Source of the DNA: JBOHNM01 sp050730675
GTDB taxonomy: Bacteria > Planctomycetota > Phycisphaerae > Phycisphaerales > UBA1924
Assembly: GCA_050730675.1 (NCBI GenBank)
Contig: JBOHNM010000010.1
Location: forward strand, 1-46,975
Length of the DNA: 46,975 bases
Direction: 5' to 3'
Numbering within the stretch: the first letter of the stretch is position 1; every line of letters starts with the position of its first letter. Made by a program: the position numbers and the translations under genes. Positions 5,997 through 14,908 of this stretch are shown piece after piece. Under the pieces are notes generated by a model. That model was not told the DNA's origin. It ran no database searches and saw only the letters and a program-made list of their open reading frames with translations.

Positions 5997-7775
5997 TCAC
6001 GCGTACGCGTGCAGCCCCGGCAACAGCAGGTTCACGCCGAAGTAGCACCACAGCATCACGATGAATCCCAGCAGGCTCAGCCACGCCGTGAGCAGCGCCT
6101 TGTTCTTCACGTCGGCCTTGCGGACGTGGACAACGACGAGGTACACCACCCAGGTGAGCAGGGCCCAGAGTTCCTTCGGATCAAACGCCCACCAGCGACC
6201 CCAGGAATGGTCCGCCCACCACGCACCGAGGAGAATGCCTACGCCCAGGGCCCAGAACGCCAGTTGCAGGATCGTCATCTGTGCCTTGTCCAAGTCGTGC
6301 AGCACTCGGGCGGTTCCACCCGCCGGGGCGCCATCGATCCCCAGTGCTGCGGCGGAAACCTCAACCGTTCCGCCGCCGGGGAGCGCCGCGCTTGCGCTGG
6401 ACTTGGCCCGTGACCGGGAGATGTAGTACGTCACCAGATAAAAAACGCTCGTGATCATCCCCAGCGAAATCAGGCCGTAGCTCAGCAACACAATCGTCAC
6501 GTGGTACTTCAGCAGCACGCTCGTGTTGAGGATCGCCGCCTCGCGGTTGATGCTCGACCCGGGGATCCCGGTCTGTGTCGCCGTGATGAGGATCATGAAA
6601 CCCACAGCCGCGACGGCGGCGGCGAAGAGCAACTGCCGCTTGCTGATCGCCAGCGTGAGGCCGACAATCGCGGCGAAGAGGCTCACACCCGTCATGCTCT
6701 CGAACTGATTCTGGATCGCAAACCGCTCGGCGACGATGCAGCGCGTGGCGAAGCCAAAGCCGTGCATGCCGACCGCGCAGGCGAGAAAGGCAATCCCCAG
6801 CCACTTCAGCCACGGGCGCTGCGTGCCAAAGGCCAGCAGCAGACTGATGAGTGCGCCGGCGTAGAGCCAGAAGCCCCACTCAAAGGGTTTGGAGGCGTTG
6901 TAGACACGCTCGAGCGTCCGCCGCCCCTGCGGGTACTGCGCCGCATTGATCTTCGGCAATTCGGCCGCCAGCACCTTGGCCGCGGCGTTCACGCCGGGGG
7001 CATCGCCCTTGCGCCACGACGTGCCGAGATCGGCCGCAGCCTTGCGAATCACGTTGTCGGCGGGGAGTGCCGCGATATTCAGCCAAGGCTTGTCGGGCGC
7101 GTCGGACGCGACCATGTCCAGGTTCGCTTCGGAGCCGCGGTAGAGTTCCATCGCCTGGCTGAGCTTGTTGATCGCGCGGTCGATCTGCAGGTCGAGCTTG
7201 CCGCTCGACAGGATCGCCGGCGCAGCCTGCTCGATCATCTCCGGCGTCAAGCGACCAAGCCGCTTCCACCGTTCACGGGCGTCGGCCCCTTGCACCGTCT
7301 GCTCGATAAACATCTCGCGCAGCGGCAGGTAGTTGATCCCGATCAGCGGCTTGTCGAGGTAATACGAGGGGTCGATGATGATGTCCAGCAGCGTGAAGAG
7401 CGGGTCCTGCTTGACCTTTCGGTAGCCCCCTCCGTCGGTCGGCTCATAGTCGATGTAGTCCTTGCGGTCGCAGATCGTGGCGACAGTTTCGCGCGCCAGC
7501 GAGTCGAGAATTTTGATGCGTCCGTCGTGCAGCACCGCCAAGTCGCGCAGCGGCGCGAGGTCCAAAGCGCTGGCGAACGCCGCCTTCTGCGCCACGGTCA
7601 TGGTCGACTTCTGGGGTTCACCAAACGGATTGGCGCCGGTGCCACCCGAGAGCATCTGATGCTCCGGGTGAGCATTGCCTGCGGGAGCCGTCTGGGCCGC
7701 CGCAGGATGGATCAGCCCCAGCGCTGCCAACAGCACGCCCGCGGCGAGCATCATCCGTGAAAGGGAGAGCTTCAT
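5997..7775 (-). CDS. ccsA: cytochrome c biogenesis protein CcsA with large N-terminal domain
   Basis: 592-residue membrane protein. The C-terminal part carries the heme-handling WWD-type motif (SWGRWWAFDPKELWALLTW) with several transmembrane helices, as in CcsA/ResC, which with ResB delivers heme to apocytochromes c outside the membrane. The N-terminus has a signal peptide (to about residue 26, AAAQ) followed by about 300 mostly soluble residues with LAPLRDLAVLHDGRIKILDSLARE. This makes it about twice the size of classic CcsA. The ATG at 7775 overlaps the resB stop (ATGA) with GGAG 7 nt upstream. The c-type cytochromes of the window (ActA, ActE, CoxB) are likely clients. Confidence 0.92.
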   Translation of the reverse strand: MKLSLSRMMLAAGVLLAALGLIHPAAAQTAPAGNAHPEHQMLSGGTGANPFGEPQKSTMTVAQKAAFASALDLAPLRDLAVLHDGRIKILDSLARETVATICDRKDYIDYEPTDGGGYRKVKQDPLFTLLDIIIDPSYYLDKPLIGINYLPLREMFIEQTVQGADARERWKRLGRLTPEMIEQAAPAILSSGKLDLQIDRAINKLSQAMELYRGSEANLDMVASDAPDKPWLNIAALPADNVIRKAAADLGTSWRKGDAPGVNAAAKVLAAELPKINAAQYPQGRRTLERVYNASKPFEWGFWLYAGALISLLLAFGTQRPWLKWLGIAFLACAVGMHGFGFATRCIVAERFAIQNQFESMTGVSLFAAIVGLTLAISKRQLLFAAAVAAVGFMILITATQTGIPGSSINREAAILNTSVLLKYHVTIVLLSYGLISLGMITSVFYLVTYYISRSRAKSSASAALPGGGTVEVSAAALGIDGAPAGGTARVLHDLDKAQMTILQLAFWALGVGILLGAWWADHSWGRWWAFDPKELWALLTWVVYLVVVHVRKADVKNKALLTAWLSLLGFIVMLWCYFGVNLLLPGLHAYA

Positions 7776-10465
7776 GTTCCTGCTCCGGCGGGACGAGCTT
7801 CGCGTCCCGCACCGACACCACCATTGTTCGCCGCAGGCGCACCCGGGACCGGGATCTTTCCCGCAGCCGCCAATTCCCGCTTCATGCGCTCCGCACGCCG
7901 GCGCAGCAGCCACGGCTTGACGTAGAACGCCCAAGGGATGCCCGCACCCATCATCACCGCGCCGGCGGCGATGATGTGGATGCCGGGGTTGTTGCCGACG
8001 CCGAGAATCGTGAAGGTCGCGAACGGGCGCGACAGCTTGCCCGCCTCCGCCTCGGCCCGCGACTTGTTCCAGCCGCGGGAATCCCAACCGGCCTGGCTGA
8101 ACTTGTACTGGCTCGCGCCGAGCTTGCTCATCGCCCAGCCGCCGAAGTTGGTGAACCAACCACGCTGCGAATCCCAGATGAACGGCGAGATCTTCAGCGG
8201 CTCATTCAAGCTCGTCATGTGCGTGCTCGGCTCGAATTGTCCCTGGTGCAACCGGTACACCACCAAGTCGCTGCGATAGTCGCGTGCCTGCGTGCTGTGC
8301 GGGTAAGGGATCATTTCGAAGTCCTTGAGCTGCACCGCCATCCGGTCCTGGAAGGGGATGTAGAGTCGCCCGAAGGCGACCTCGAGGACGCGTCCATCGG
8401 GGAGACGCACGGGGATGGAACTCTCGCCGGTGAAATCGAAATACTGGGTGAAGGGCGCCCAGACCACAGTCTTCCACTCGGGAGCTCCCCCGCCGGGCTT
8501 CACACGCGAGACTTCGACCGCGATGGCCGCCTTGCGGTGTGTGCCGATCGCGTCCCGCTCGGTCCGGTCGGCATCCGGCACGGAAACGGGGACGATGATC
8601 TGCTCGGCGTTGGCCCATCGCTCGCCCAGCCGCAGCGAGACCATGGGGGCGACCGGGATGACGCCGTCATCGGCGAGGCCGGTGATGATGCGAGGAGCCT
8701 GTCCGGGGATCCGCACGATCGCACGAATCGACGACTTGCCGTCCGTCGCCTGTTCGTCGATATTCACCTGAAGGATCGAGGCATCGATGTAGCCGAGCTT
8801 GATCGCACCGTCAGCACCGCGCCGCTTCGGCATCCCGTTCGGCTGTTTCTCGTCAAGAAGATCCTGGTTCAACTCTGAGTAGCGGCTGTAGACGTACCGC
8901 TCGTATGCTCCTCCACTACCGGCCGGCGGCGTCACCCGCACGATCGCCACGCTCGACACCGCGCCGTCGTACCCTTTAGTGATGATCGGAAACGGCGGCT
9001 GCGGAAGTAGTTCCTTGACCTCAAGCTTCCACTTCGGCTCGCCGACTTCCAGCACCTGTCCCGGTTGGACGGGATAGAGACGCGAGACATTCTGGCCGGG
9101 GATCTCGACGACCAACGCGTGCAACGCGGTCGCGGGGAGGTTAGCGGTCAACTCCTGCCACCGTCCTTCGGGCATGTTGCGGGTCGTTTCGATCGCCATC
9201 GCGCCGCTGAGGTTGCGCCACCGGCCCGCCGGGATGGTCGGAAAAAACGGCAGAACGCGGATCACGCGTTGCTCATCGCCCGCCGCGGCCGGCTTGCCGG
9301 GCTGCTCGCCGGGGGGCGGGACCGAGCTGAGTAGCTCGATGAAACGGGCCGGCGTTGCCGCGGTAGGGTCTGCCGGGACCGGAACCTTGCGCCAGGTCGG
9401 ACGCATGTCCGCGTACGAGGCGTACCCGACCACGCGAACGTGGATATCCGGATCGATCAGGTTCTGGCCGTCGGGACGGAAGGGGGCGGGCACCGGCAGA
9501 TCCAGCATGCGCCCGTCGTCGCTCTCGCTTGCGCCGCCGGTCGAACCCGTCCGCTGACCAAGCACCGCAAGGTTGTAGTCGTTGTACCGCGGCAGACCGA
9601 CCAGCGCCCGCTGCTCGAACGCCCCGCTGGGGTCGCGCGAGGGCGTCTGACGCAGCCGCATCACCGTCCGGATGTTGTCGAAGAACCCCTGCACCGGCGC
9701 CCCCCCGCCCGGCTGCGGCACGCCTGTCGTCGGATCGACCTCCCCCGCCAGCAGGATCGTGTCGCCCTCGACCTTGCTCGTGCTGTAGAAGACGCTCCCC
9801 AACGCGATTGTCACGATGCCGGTGTGCACCGTTAACACGCCCAGGTTGACGAACACAAACTCGATCCGCCGCACGGTTGCCACAACCATGTTGACGACAA
9901 ACGCCAGCAGCACCCACTTCAGGGGCCACCAGGCGTAGAACTCCAGTTCGCTCATCTCCATGCCCGGCAACCGACGCACCGTTACATCCTTGTACCGGTC
10001 GACGAACGACGCGAAGAGCATCAGCCCCTCGCCGGTCGTACGGCTGTACCGCAGCCGCGGCCAGGCGTACTGCTGCCACAGCCACGCGCTCATGAGCGTC
10101 AGCCCGATCACCAGTGCAAGCCCCACGGCAAACCGCGCCGCCGGCGCGACACCGGCTCTGCGCATCCTCCCCACCACCAACCACGCCGGCAACGCCGCGC
10201 CCAGGGCCACCGCCGCCGCGGCCGTCAGCGCATAGACAATCCACGTCGGCGCCAGTGCCATGATCCCGACCGGCACACTCGCGAGGATGCCGAACGTCGC
10301 GAGCAACGACAGCAGAATCACCGCCAACCAGATCGTGGAGAACGCGTGCAGCACCCAGCGCACCGGTGCCCAGACACCCGTGAGGTGCTCACGCTCCCAC
10401 TGCTTCGAGCGGACCCATTTGGCGCTCAACCGGCGGTGCTCCTTCCGACAATCACTACACCCCAC
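7772..10465 (-). CDS. resB: cytochrome c biogenesis protein ResB
   Basis: 897-residue membrane protein, much larger than the usual 400-600-residue ResB. Four hydrophobic segments lie in the first 260 residues (including STIWLAVILLSLLATFGILA and LGVLTVHTGIVTIALGSVFY), followed by SKVEGDTILLAGE, a long extracytoplasmic beta-rich region, and a last membrane helix near 840. ResB and CcsA form the system II heme export and ligation complex. The GTG at 10465 opens the frame. A TTG at 10429 with AAGGAG 9 nt upstream is an attractive alternative start (885 residues). It is translationally coupled to ccsA by a 4-nt overlap. Confidence 0.9.
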   Translation of the reverse strand: MGCSDCRKEHRRLSAKWVRSKQWEREHLTGVWAPVRWVLHAFSTIWLAVILLSLLATFGILASVPVGIMALAPTWIVYALTAAAAVALGAALPAWLVVGRMRRAGVAPAARFAVGLALVIGLTLMSAWLWQQYAWPRLRYSRTTGEGLMLFASFVDRYKDVTVRRLPGMEMSELEFYAWWPLKWVLLAFVVNMVVATVRRIEFVFVNLGVLTVHTGIVTIALGSVFYSTSKVEGDTILLAGEVDPTTGVPQPGGGAPVQGFFDNIRTVMRLRQTPSRDPSGAFEQRALVGLPRYNDYNLAVLGQRTGSTGGASESDDGRMLDLPVPAPFRPDGQNLIDPDIHVRVVGYASYADMRPTWRKVPVPADPTAATPARFIELLSSVPPPGEQPGKPAAAGDEQRVIRVLPFFPTIPAGRWRNLSGAMAIETTRNMPEGRWQELTANLPATALHALVVEIPGQNVSRLYPVQPGQVLEVGEPKWKLEVKELLPQPPFPIITKGYDGAVSSVAIVRVTPPAGSGGAYERYVYSRYSELNQDLLDEKQPNGMPKRRGADGAIKLGYIDASILQVNIDEQATDGKSSIRAIVRIPGQAPRIITGLADDGVIPVAPMVSLRLGERWANAEQIIVPVSVPDADRTERDAIGTHRKAAIAVEVSRVKPGGGAPEWKTVVWAPFTQYFDFTGESSIPVRLPDGRVLEVAFGRLYIPFQDRMAVQLKDFEMIPYPHSTQARDYRSDLVVYRLHQGQFEPSTHMTSLNEPLKISPFIWDSQRGWFTNFGGWAMSKLGASQYKFSQAGWDSRGWNKSRAEAEAGKLSRPFATFTILGVGNNPGIHIIAAGAVMMGAGIPWAFYVKPWLLRRRAERMKRELAAAGKIPVPGAPAANNGGVGAGREARPAGAGT

Positions 10466-10528
10466 AGCGTCCCATTCGGACGAGGCTGGCCTCTGGGCAC
10501 GTGAATCGTAGCAATTACTGCCAAACTG

Positions 10529-10553
10529 TATTCCTCACGATCGGACAGGAATA
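10529..10553. promoter_or_regulatory. dyad upstream of resB
   Basis: TATTCCT (10529-10535) and AGGAATA (10547-10553) are perfect 7-bp arms around an 11-nt centre. They lie in the 89-bp gap between the amidohydrolase stop and the resB start. With no T-tract it is a poor terminator, so an operator is possible. Function unknown. Confidence 0.3.
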
Positions 10554-10554
10554 T

Positions 10555-11919
10555 TCATCGGCCTTCCGCCGTCCCCAAGAGCAGCAACTCTGGTGGCGCA
10601 TCGCTGAGCAGAACCGCCTCCAGCGGATCGCGACCGGCTTCCACCGGAACGGCGATCATCCCTATGAGGTTCTGGCCCCGAGTGCCAAGCGAGAAGTTGT
10701 CCATCAGATTGAGCACGGCGCCCCCCCCTGACGTGGCCATTTCGATCAATTTGGCGGGCTCGGTACGGTCGCGCCGGTAGAGACGGCGGATCTCGGCCAA
10801 TGGGCCGAACTGGCCCGTCTCCGGACGCTCGCTGCCGGGGGGCAGGTTGATGATCGAGTCGGTGCCGATCGCTAGACCAATCGCTGTGCAGCCGATCATC
10901 TTGCGATACCTGTGTGGGCCGAAGGTGTCTTGCGTTTCGAAATACTCCGATGCCCGGGGGCAGTACACCACGCCCGCCGTCCCGCTGTCGAACAGCGCGG
11001 GGATTTCGTCGTCCGCGATGTCGTTGAGGTGGACGAATGCCATTAAGCACGAAATTGCGCTAATCTGAGCATCGATCATGTGCCTCGCGGGGGATTTGCC
11101 TTGGCCAAAGTTCGAGGCGGTTTCGTCGTTCCAGACGCCCACCCGTTCGAGCAACTCTCGCAGCGGCCCCCGCCCGTGCTCGATCAGTTCCCGCTCATCG
11201 GGCGACTCGGCGAGGTGAGTCATCAGCGGCACGTTCAATTGGTGCCGCCGCTCGATGGCGCGGCGGTAGCTGGCAACGCTGACGCTGTACGGGGCGTGAG
11301 GCGAGAGCCCGACCGTCACGCTGCCGTAGGCGGGTTTATCAGCGCTGCACGTCCGGGCGACCTCCACCGCGCGGTCCACGTTCGCCTCGCTCTGCGGACC
11401 GATGGCGAAGAACTCGACGTAGGAAACCCCGTTCATCTCTGTCTGCTGCAGGGCCTGAACGGCGGCCGACGACGCCTTGCCCATCACCGCTCCGGCGATA
11501 TCCCCCACCGCCACCACGCCCGCGGCCAAGTTCAGTTCCACCCCTCGCCGCACGCTGGCGGCGATCTCGGCCGGATCGGTCAGACGGTGTTGGCGGACCA
11601 TGTCGGCCCAGCCGGCAAAGCCGCGGGTGGGATCGAACGGCTGAGGCCCAACGTGGGTCAGGTCCAAGTGGGTGTGAGCGTTCACCAGACCGGGGAGCAG
11701 AACGCAGTTGCGACGGTCGATGATGTGGGCATTGGCCGCCGCGGGGTGTATGTCCACCTCGCCGGGGCGTCCGCAGGCCAACATCGTGGCGATGACCCGG
11801 CGCTGGCAGCCGGGGACGGCCTGGATGCGGAGCAAAGCGCTGGCGGGCGCGGCGATGATGCCGTGACCGTCGGCCGCGGCCAGGGCGTCGAAGCGGACGA
11901 TGCCGTGCGGGAGATTCAT
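10555..11919 (-). CDS. amidohydrolase (chlorohydrolase/deaminase type)
   Basis: 454-residue metal-dependent hydrolase of the TIM-barrel amidohydrolase superfamily. Metal ligands visible: VNAHTHLDL (H82, H84), MTHLAESPDE, FVHLND and AIGTDS. The stretch after the third His reads CPRASEYF, not the CPxSN usual in guanine deaminase-like enzymes. Substrate unknown; N-heterocycle or adenosine-like deamination (for example 6-amino-6-deoxyfutalosine) is possible but unproven. The ATG at 11919 is preferred over a TTG two codons upstream. It is divergent from the OmpA-like gene, with a 119-bp gap. Confidence 0.82.
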   Translation of the reverse strand: MNLPHGIVRFDALAAADGHGIIAAPASALLRIQAVPGCQRRVIATMLACGRPGEVDIHPAAANAHIIDRRNCVLLPGLVNAHTHLDLTHVGPQPFDPTRGFAGWADMVRQHRLTDPAEIAASVRRGVELNLAAGVVAVGDIAGAVMGKASSAAVQALQQTEMNGVSYVEFFAIGPQSEANVDRAVEVARTCSADKPAYGSVTVGLSPHAPYSVSVASYRRAIERRHQLNVPLMTHLAESPDERELIEHGRGPLRELLERVGVWNDETASNFGQGKSPARHMIDAQISAISCLMAFVHLNDIADDEIPALFDSGTAGVVYCPRASEYFETQDTFGPHRYRKMIGCTAIGLAIGTDSIINLPPGSERPETGQFGPLAEIRRLYRRDRTEPAKLIEMATSGGGAVLNLMDNFSLGTRGQNLIGMIAVPVEAGRDPLEAVLLSDAPPELLLLGTAEGR

Positions 11920-12038
11920 GAGCAAATCGGGCGGAAACCGATACTTCCGCGTAGGATGGCGCTGCGCAGCGATAACGCGGCGCCGGGGCGAGGATACTCT
12001 CGCCGCCCGTACCGCGACAAACCCGCCGGAGATTCTCG

Positions 12039-12932
12039 ATGACCCTCACCCGCTCCACGCTCGTCCTCGGAACCCTCGCCCTCGCCGGCTCGCTGCTGGG
12101 CGGCTGCGTGAACCAGGACAGCTACGACAAGCTGCTCGAAACCAACCGCGCCCTGACGGCCCGCAACGCGGAGTTGATGGAGCAGAACGCGACGTTCCAG
12201 CGTGACGTCGAGAACCTGCGCAAGCAGCTCTCCAACGACAGTTTGACCGCCGCCGAGCGGGCAAAGCTCCTTGCCGAACTTCAGGCCAAGCTCGATGAGC
12301 GCAACGCCGCGCTGGGTTCCATGGACGAGAGGCTCCGCAACATGAAGTTCGGCCCGCTGGACCCGGCCACCGACCAGGCGCTGGCGGACTTGGCCGCACG
12401 CAATCCCAACCTGCTTACCTACGACTCCGCGTACGGCATGCTCCGTTTCAACGCCGATGTCACCTTCTCTTCCGGCAGCTACGACCTGACACCGGCGGCG
12501 CAGCAGGCGATCGGTGAACTCGCCAATATCCTCAAGGCGAACGAAGCGAGCAAGTACGACGTGCAGGTCGTCGGCAACACCGACACGCAGCCAGTCTCCG
12601 GCCGGCCCGGCCGCAAGTTCAGCGACAACGACGAGCTTTCGCTGTTCCGCGGCCTCTCGGTCCGCAAGGCGCTCGTCTCCGATGGCATCCCGGCGTACAA
12701 GGTCATGGCGGGCGGCTTCGGCGCTGACCGCCCGGCGGTTGAGAATTCGGCCAGCGGCAACACGCCGCAGAACCGGCGCGTCGAGGTCTACCTGACCAAG
12801 AGCACCTTCGGCGGGCTGATGGCCAAGCCCCCGACCGCTCGCCCCGCAGCCCGCAGCACGACCCCGAGCGGCACGACGACCACGGCCCCCAAGCCGGCGC
12901 CGAGCAAGCCGGTGGATGAGATCATCAAGTAA
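12039..12932 (+). CDS. OmpA-family lipoprotein
   Basis: 297 residues. A lipoprotein signal ends in LGGC (Cys23). A coiled-coil-like segment (about 28-105) of charged heptads follows, then an OmpA/Pal-type peptidoglycan-binding domain (about 128-270) with VTFSSGSYDLTPAAQQAIGE, VVGNTDTQPV and SGNTPQNRRVEVYL. The tail is Pro/Thr-rich. It probably sits in the outer membrane and binds peptidoglycan. The ATG at 12039 has GGAG 7 nt upstream. A rho-independent terminator follows at 12970. Planctomycete members may serve in envelope stabilisation; the exact role is unknown. Confidence 0.92.
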   Translation: MTLTRSTLVLGTLALAGSLLGGCVNQDSYDKLLETNRALTARNAELMEQNATFQRDVENLRKQLSNDSLTAAERAKLLAELQAKLDERNAALGSMDERLRNMKFGPLDPATDQALADLAARNPNLLTYDSAYGMLRFNADVTFSSGSYDLTPAAQQAIGELANILKANEASKYDVQVVGNTDTQPVSGRPGRKFSDNDELSLFRGLSVRKALVSDGIPAYKVMAGGFGADRPAVENSASGNTPQNRRVEVYLTKSTFGGLMAKPPTARPAARSTTPSGTTTTAPKPAPSKPVDEIIK

Positions 12933-12969
12933 GGCGGGTCTGCAACACACAACTCAGCGCTCACCAAAG

Positions 12970-12995
12970 CCCCGCGCCACGATGCGGGGTTTTTT
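12970..12995. terminator. hairpin terminator, possibly bidirectional
   Basis: CCCCGC (12970-12975) pairs with GCGGGG (12984-12989), followed by TTTTTT on the plus strand and preceded by AAAG. It ends the OmpA-like gene. On the minus strand it lies 26 bp past the last gene of the respiratory operon, with a weaker T-tract. Confidence 0.8.
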
Positions 12996-13020
12996 CATTG
13001 ATTTCAAACTCGGGACTTCG

Positions 13021-13857
13021 TCAGGCGGTTGCCGGCTTGTGGCGGCGAGCGTCGATGCGCGACGCGGCGATCAGGCCGAGACCGACCATCACGCCCATGG
13101 CGGTGACGCCGCTGGCGGGGAGCGTCCACCCCATGCCGGCGACGGCATCATTCGAGTAGCGGTAGCGGCCGATCTGCATCGCGGGCAGGGCGAAGAGCGC
13201 GGCCTGCCACTCCCACGTTCGCTCCTGGAGCATCTCGACATGAGCGTTGGGGTTGAGTTTTTTGGCCGGGAGGTACGGCTTGCCGGTGCGGTATTCCTTG
13301 GCGGGGAACTGCACGGTGCGCTGGGCGATCTTCCCGTCGGGCGTCAGCTCGAAGAAGTCGAACTGGAACTCCTTCACCTTGACGGCGCCCCAGGTGTCCT
13401 GGTCGAAGTCGGCGGCGGTGCGGCGGTTCACGACGACCATGCGGACGCCGTCGCCGGTTTCCCAGTCGATATCAATCTGACCCTTGGTGATGGGCGCGAA
13501 GAGGACGGGCTGCATCCACTCGGTGTATCCGCCCAAATCCGGGTAGTCGTGGATCGGCGGCGGGTGGACCGCGAAGGTGACGGATTGGTCGCCGTACTGG
13601 AGGCGGATCGCCGGTTGGGTGTCGTCGGTCGTCGTGTCGTTGATCGTGACGGGTCGGCCACGGAAGCGGGTCTGGCGGTCGGTGAGCTTGAGGAAATGGA
13701 ACTGCTTCACGGGCTGGTCGTCGTAGTAGCTGCGCACGCGCAGAGCCATGGCGATGCCGCTGGTGACGAAGCCGAGCAGCGAGGCGGCGATGACGGTCCG
13801 ACCGATCTGTTTGAGCCCGGGCATGGGATCGTCTCGCTCGGGCGAATGGCGCGGCAT
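13021..13857 (-). CDS. hypothetical membrane protein, last gene of respiratory operon
   Basis: 278 residues, family not recognised. One membrane helix near the N-terminus (about 18-40) and one near the C-terminus (about 240-262, ending in basic residues) enclose a beta-rich domain of about 200 residues with many Asp, Thr and Pro. That domain is probably extracytoplasmic. The ATG at 13857 overlaps the stop of the subunit IV gene (TGATG), so translation is coupled. A second ATG 11 codons in is possible. Position suggests an accessory or assembly role for the caa3 oxidase; no copper- or heme-binding motif is visible. Confidence 0.75.
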   Translation of the reverse strand: MPRHSPERDDPMPGLKQIGRTVIAASLLGFVTSGIAMALRVRSYYDDQPVKQFHFLKLTDRQTRFRGRPVTINDTTTDDTQPAIRLQYGDQSVTFAVHPPPIHDYPDLGGYTEWMQPVLFAPITKGQIDIDWETGDGVRMVVVNRRTAADFDQDTWGAVKVKEFQFDFFELTPDGKIAQRTVQFPAKEYRTGKPYLPAKKLNPNAHVEMLQERTWEWQAALFALPAMQIGRYRYSNDAVAGMGWTLPASGVTAMGVMVGLGLIAASRIDARRHKPATA

Positions 13858-14807
13858 CAGTGGGCAGGCTTTTCTTTGGCAGGCTCGGTCTTGTGCTCGG
13901 GAGCATGACCGGGGGCCGGGGTGCTGTGGCCAGCGGGGGCGAAGACGGGAGAGAGGCCGGTGCGGACGCGGCTCTGCTCGGCGTTGGAACGCTCGGCGGC
14001 GTCGGGGATCATCTTGTGCTCCTCCTCCACGATCGCGGCGTAAGCGGCGATCGGAGCGGGGAGGGGCTTGTTGGCTTCGCGGAGGGCCTTGACGCGCCCA
14101 TCGAGGAAGGCGATGTACTTGGTCAGGTATTCGGGGAGGGGCTTCTCCTCGTGACGCAGCTCCTCCATGTCGTGCAGGAGGTGGTTGTGGTAGTCGGAGA
14201 GGTTGTGGGTCAACTCGCCACCGGAGACGAGGGTGTTCTGCAGGACCTCGATGAACTCATTGCGGACGTCTTCGCACTGCGAGACCCCGACGGGAACCTG
14301 GCGCCAATAGGTTCCCTTGGGATCAGCCTCGGTCGCCGGCTGAAGGAACTGGCTCTTTCGGCGGAAGTCGCCGGTGCCGCCGACATCGTGGTACTGCGCC
14401 TTGTAGGCGTAGATCGTGCCGCGGTTACCCAAGTCGAGCATCGTGAAGCCGAGGAAGAGGGCGACGGTGATGATGGTGAAGAACAGGACGAGTGAATTCA
14501 CCGGGCTGTCGTAGCGGAGCTGCATGAAGATGAGCGCGACGATCGCGGTCTTCACGGCGGCGATCGAAAGGGCGACCATCACGTTGACCCACTGGGGGAT
14601 CTCGACGGCGAAGGTGTGGGCGATGTACTTCTCGAATTGGGCCGCGCCAACGGTGGCGAGGGTGAAGAACAGCAGAGTAGCCAGGGTGAGCACCAGCAAC
14701 CGCATGGGCACGATGGTGTGACCGTGGTGCTGGCCATGCTCGGCGCCGGGGGGGTTGACATCGATGACGGCGGCGCCGGCGTGGGATGACGAATGCGGGT
14801 GAGACAT
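13857..14807 (-). CDS. ctaF: cytochrome c oxidase subunit IV with long C-terminal extension
   Basis: 316 residues. After a His-rich tail (SHPHSSSHAG, EHGQHHGHT) come three membrane helices (about 36-57, 73-97, 104-125) with IPQWVNVMVALSIAAVKTAI and LIFMQLRYDSP. This is the pattern of prokaryotic subunit IV, normally only about 100 residues. The remaining 190 residues are polar, with coiled-coil-like charge runs and a Pro/Ala/Lys/Glu-rich end; they match nothing I recognise. It is the fourth oxidase gene in operon order. Subunit IV stabilises the oxidase core; the extension could be a docking domain. Confidence 0.85.
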   Translation of the reverse strand: MSHPHSSSHAGAAVIDVNPPGAEHGQHHGHTIVPMRLLVLTLATLLFFTLATVGAAQFEKYIAHTFAVEIPQWVNVMVALSIAAVKTAIVALIFMQLRYDSPVNSLVLFFTIITVALFLGFTMLDLGNRGTIYAYKAQYHDVGGTGDFRRKSQFLQPATEADPKGTYWRQVPVGVSQCEDVRNEFIEVLQNTLVSGGELTHNLSDYHNHLLHDMEELRHEEKPLPEYLTKYIAFLDGRVKALREANKPLPAPIAAYAAIVEEEHKMIPDAAERSNAEQSRVRTGLSPVFAPAGHSTPAPGHAPEHKTEPAKEKPAH

Positions 14808-14908
14808 GGGGCGTGCTCGCGGGGGCTGGTGTGTGCGGTCGACCTCGGCCCGAATTCAGAAAGCGATGTTCAAGGGTCGAATTTTACGGTTCAAATCTGA
14901 AAGCGCGA

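Noticed and set aside
12970..12995. A possible small RNA gene at the hairpin
   Set aside because: Stem, loop and T-run alone fit a terminator; no promoter lies directly upstream.
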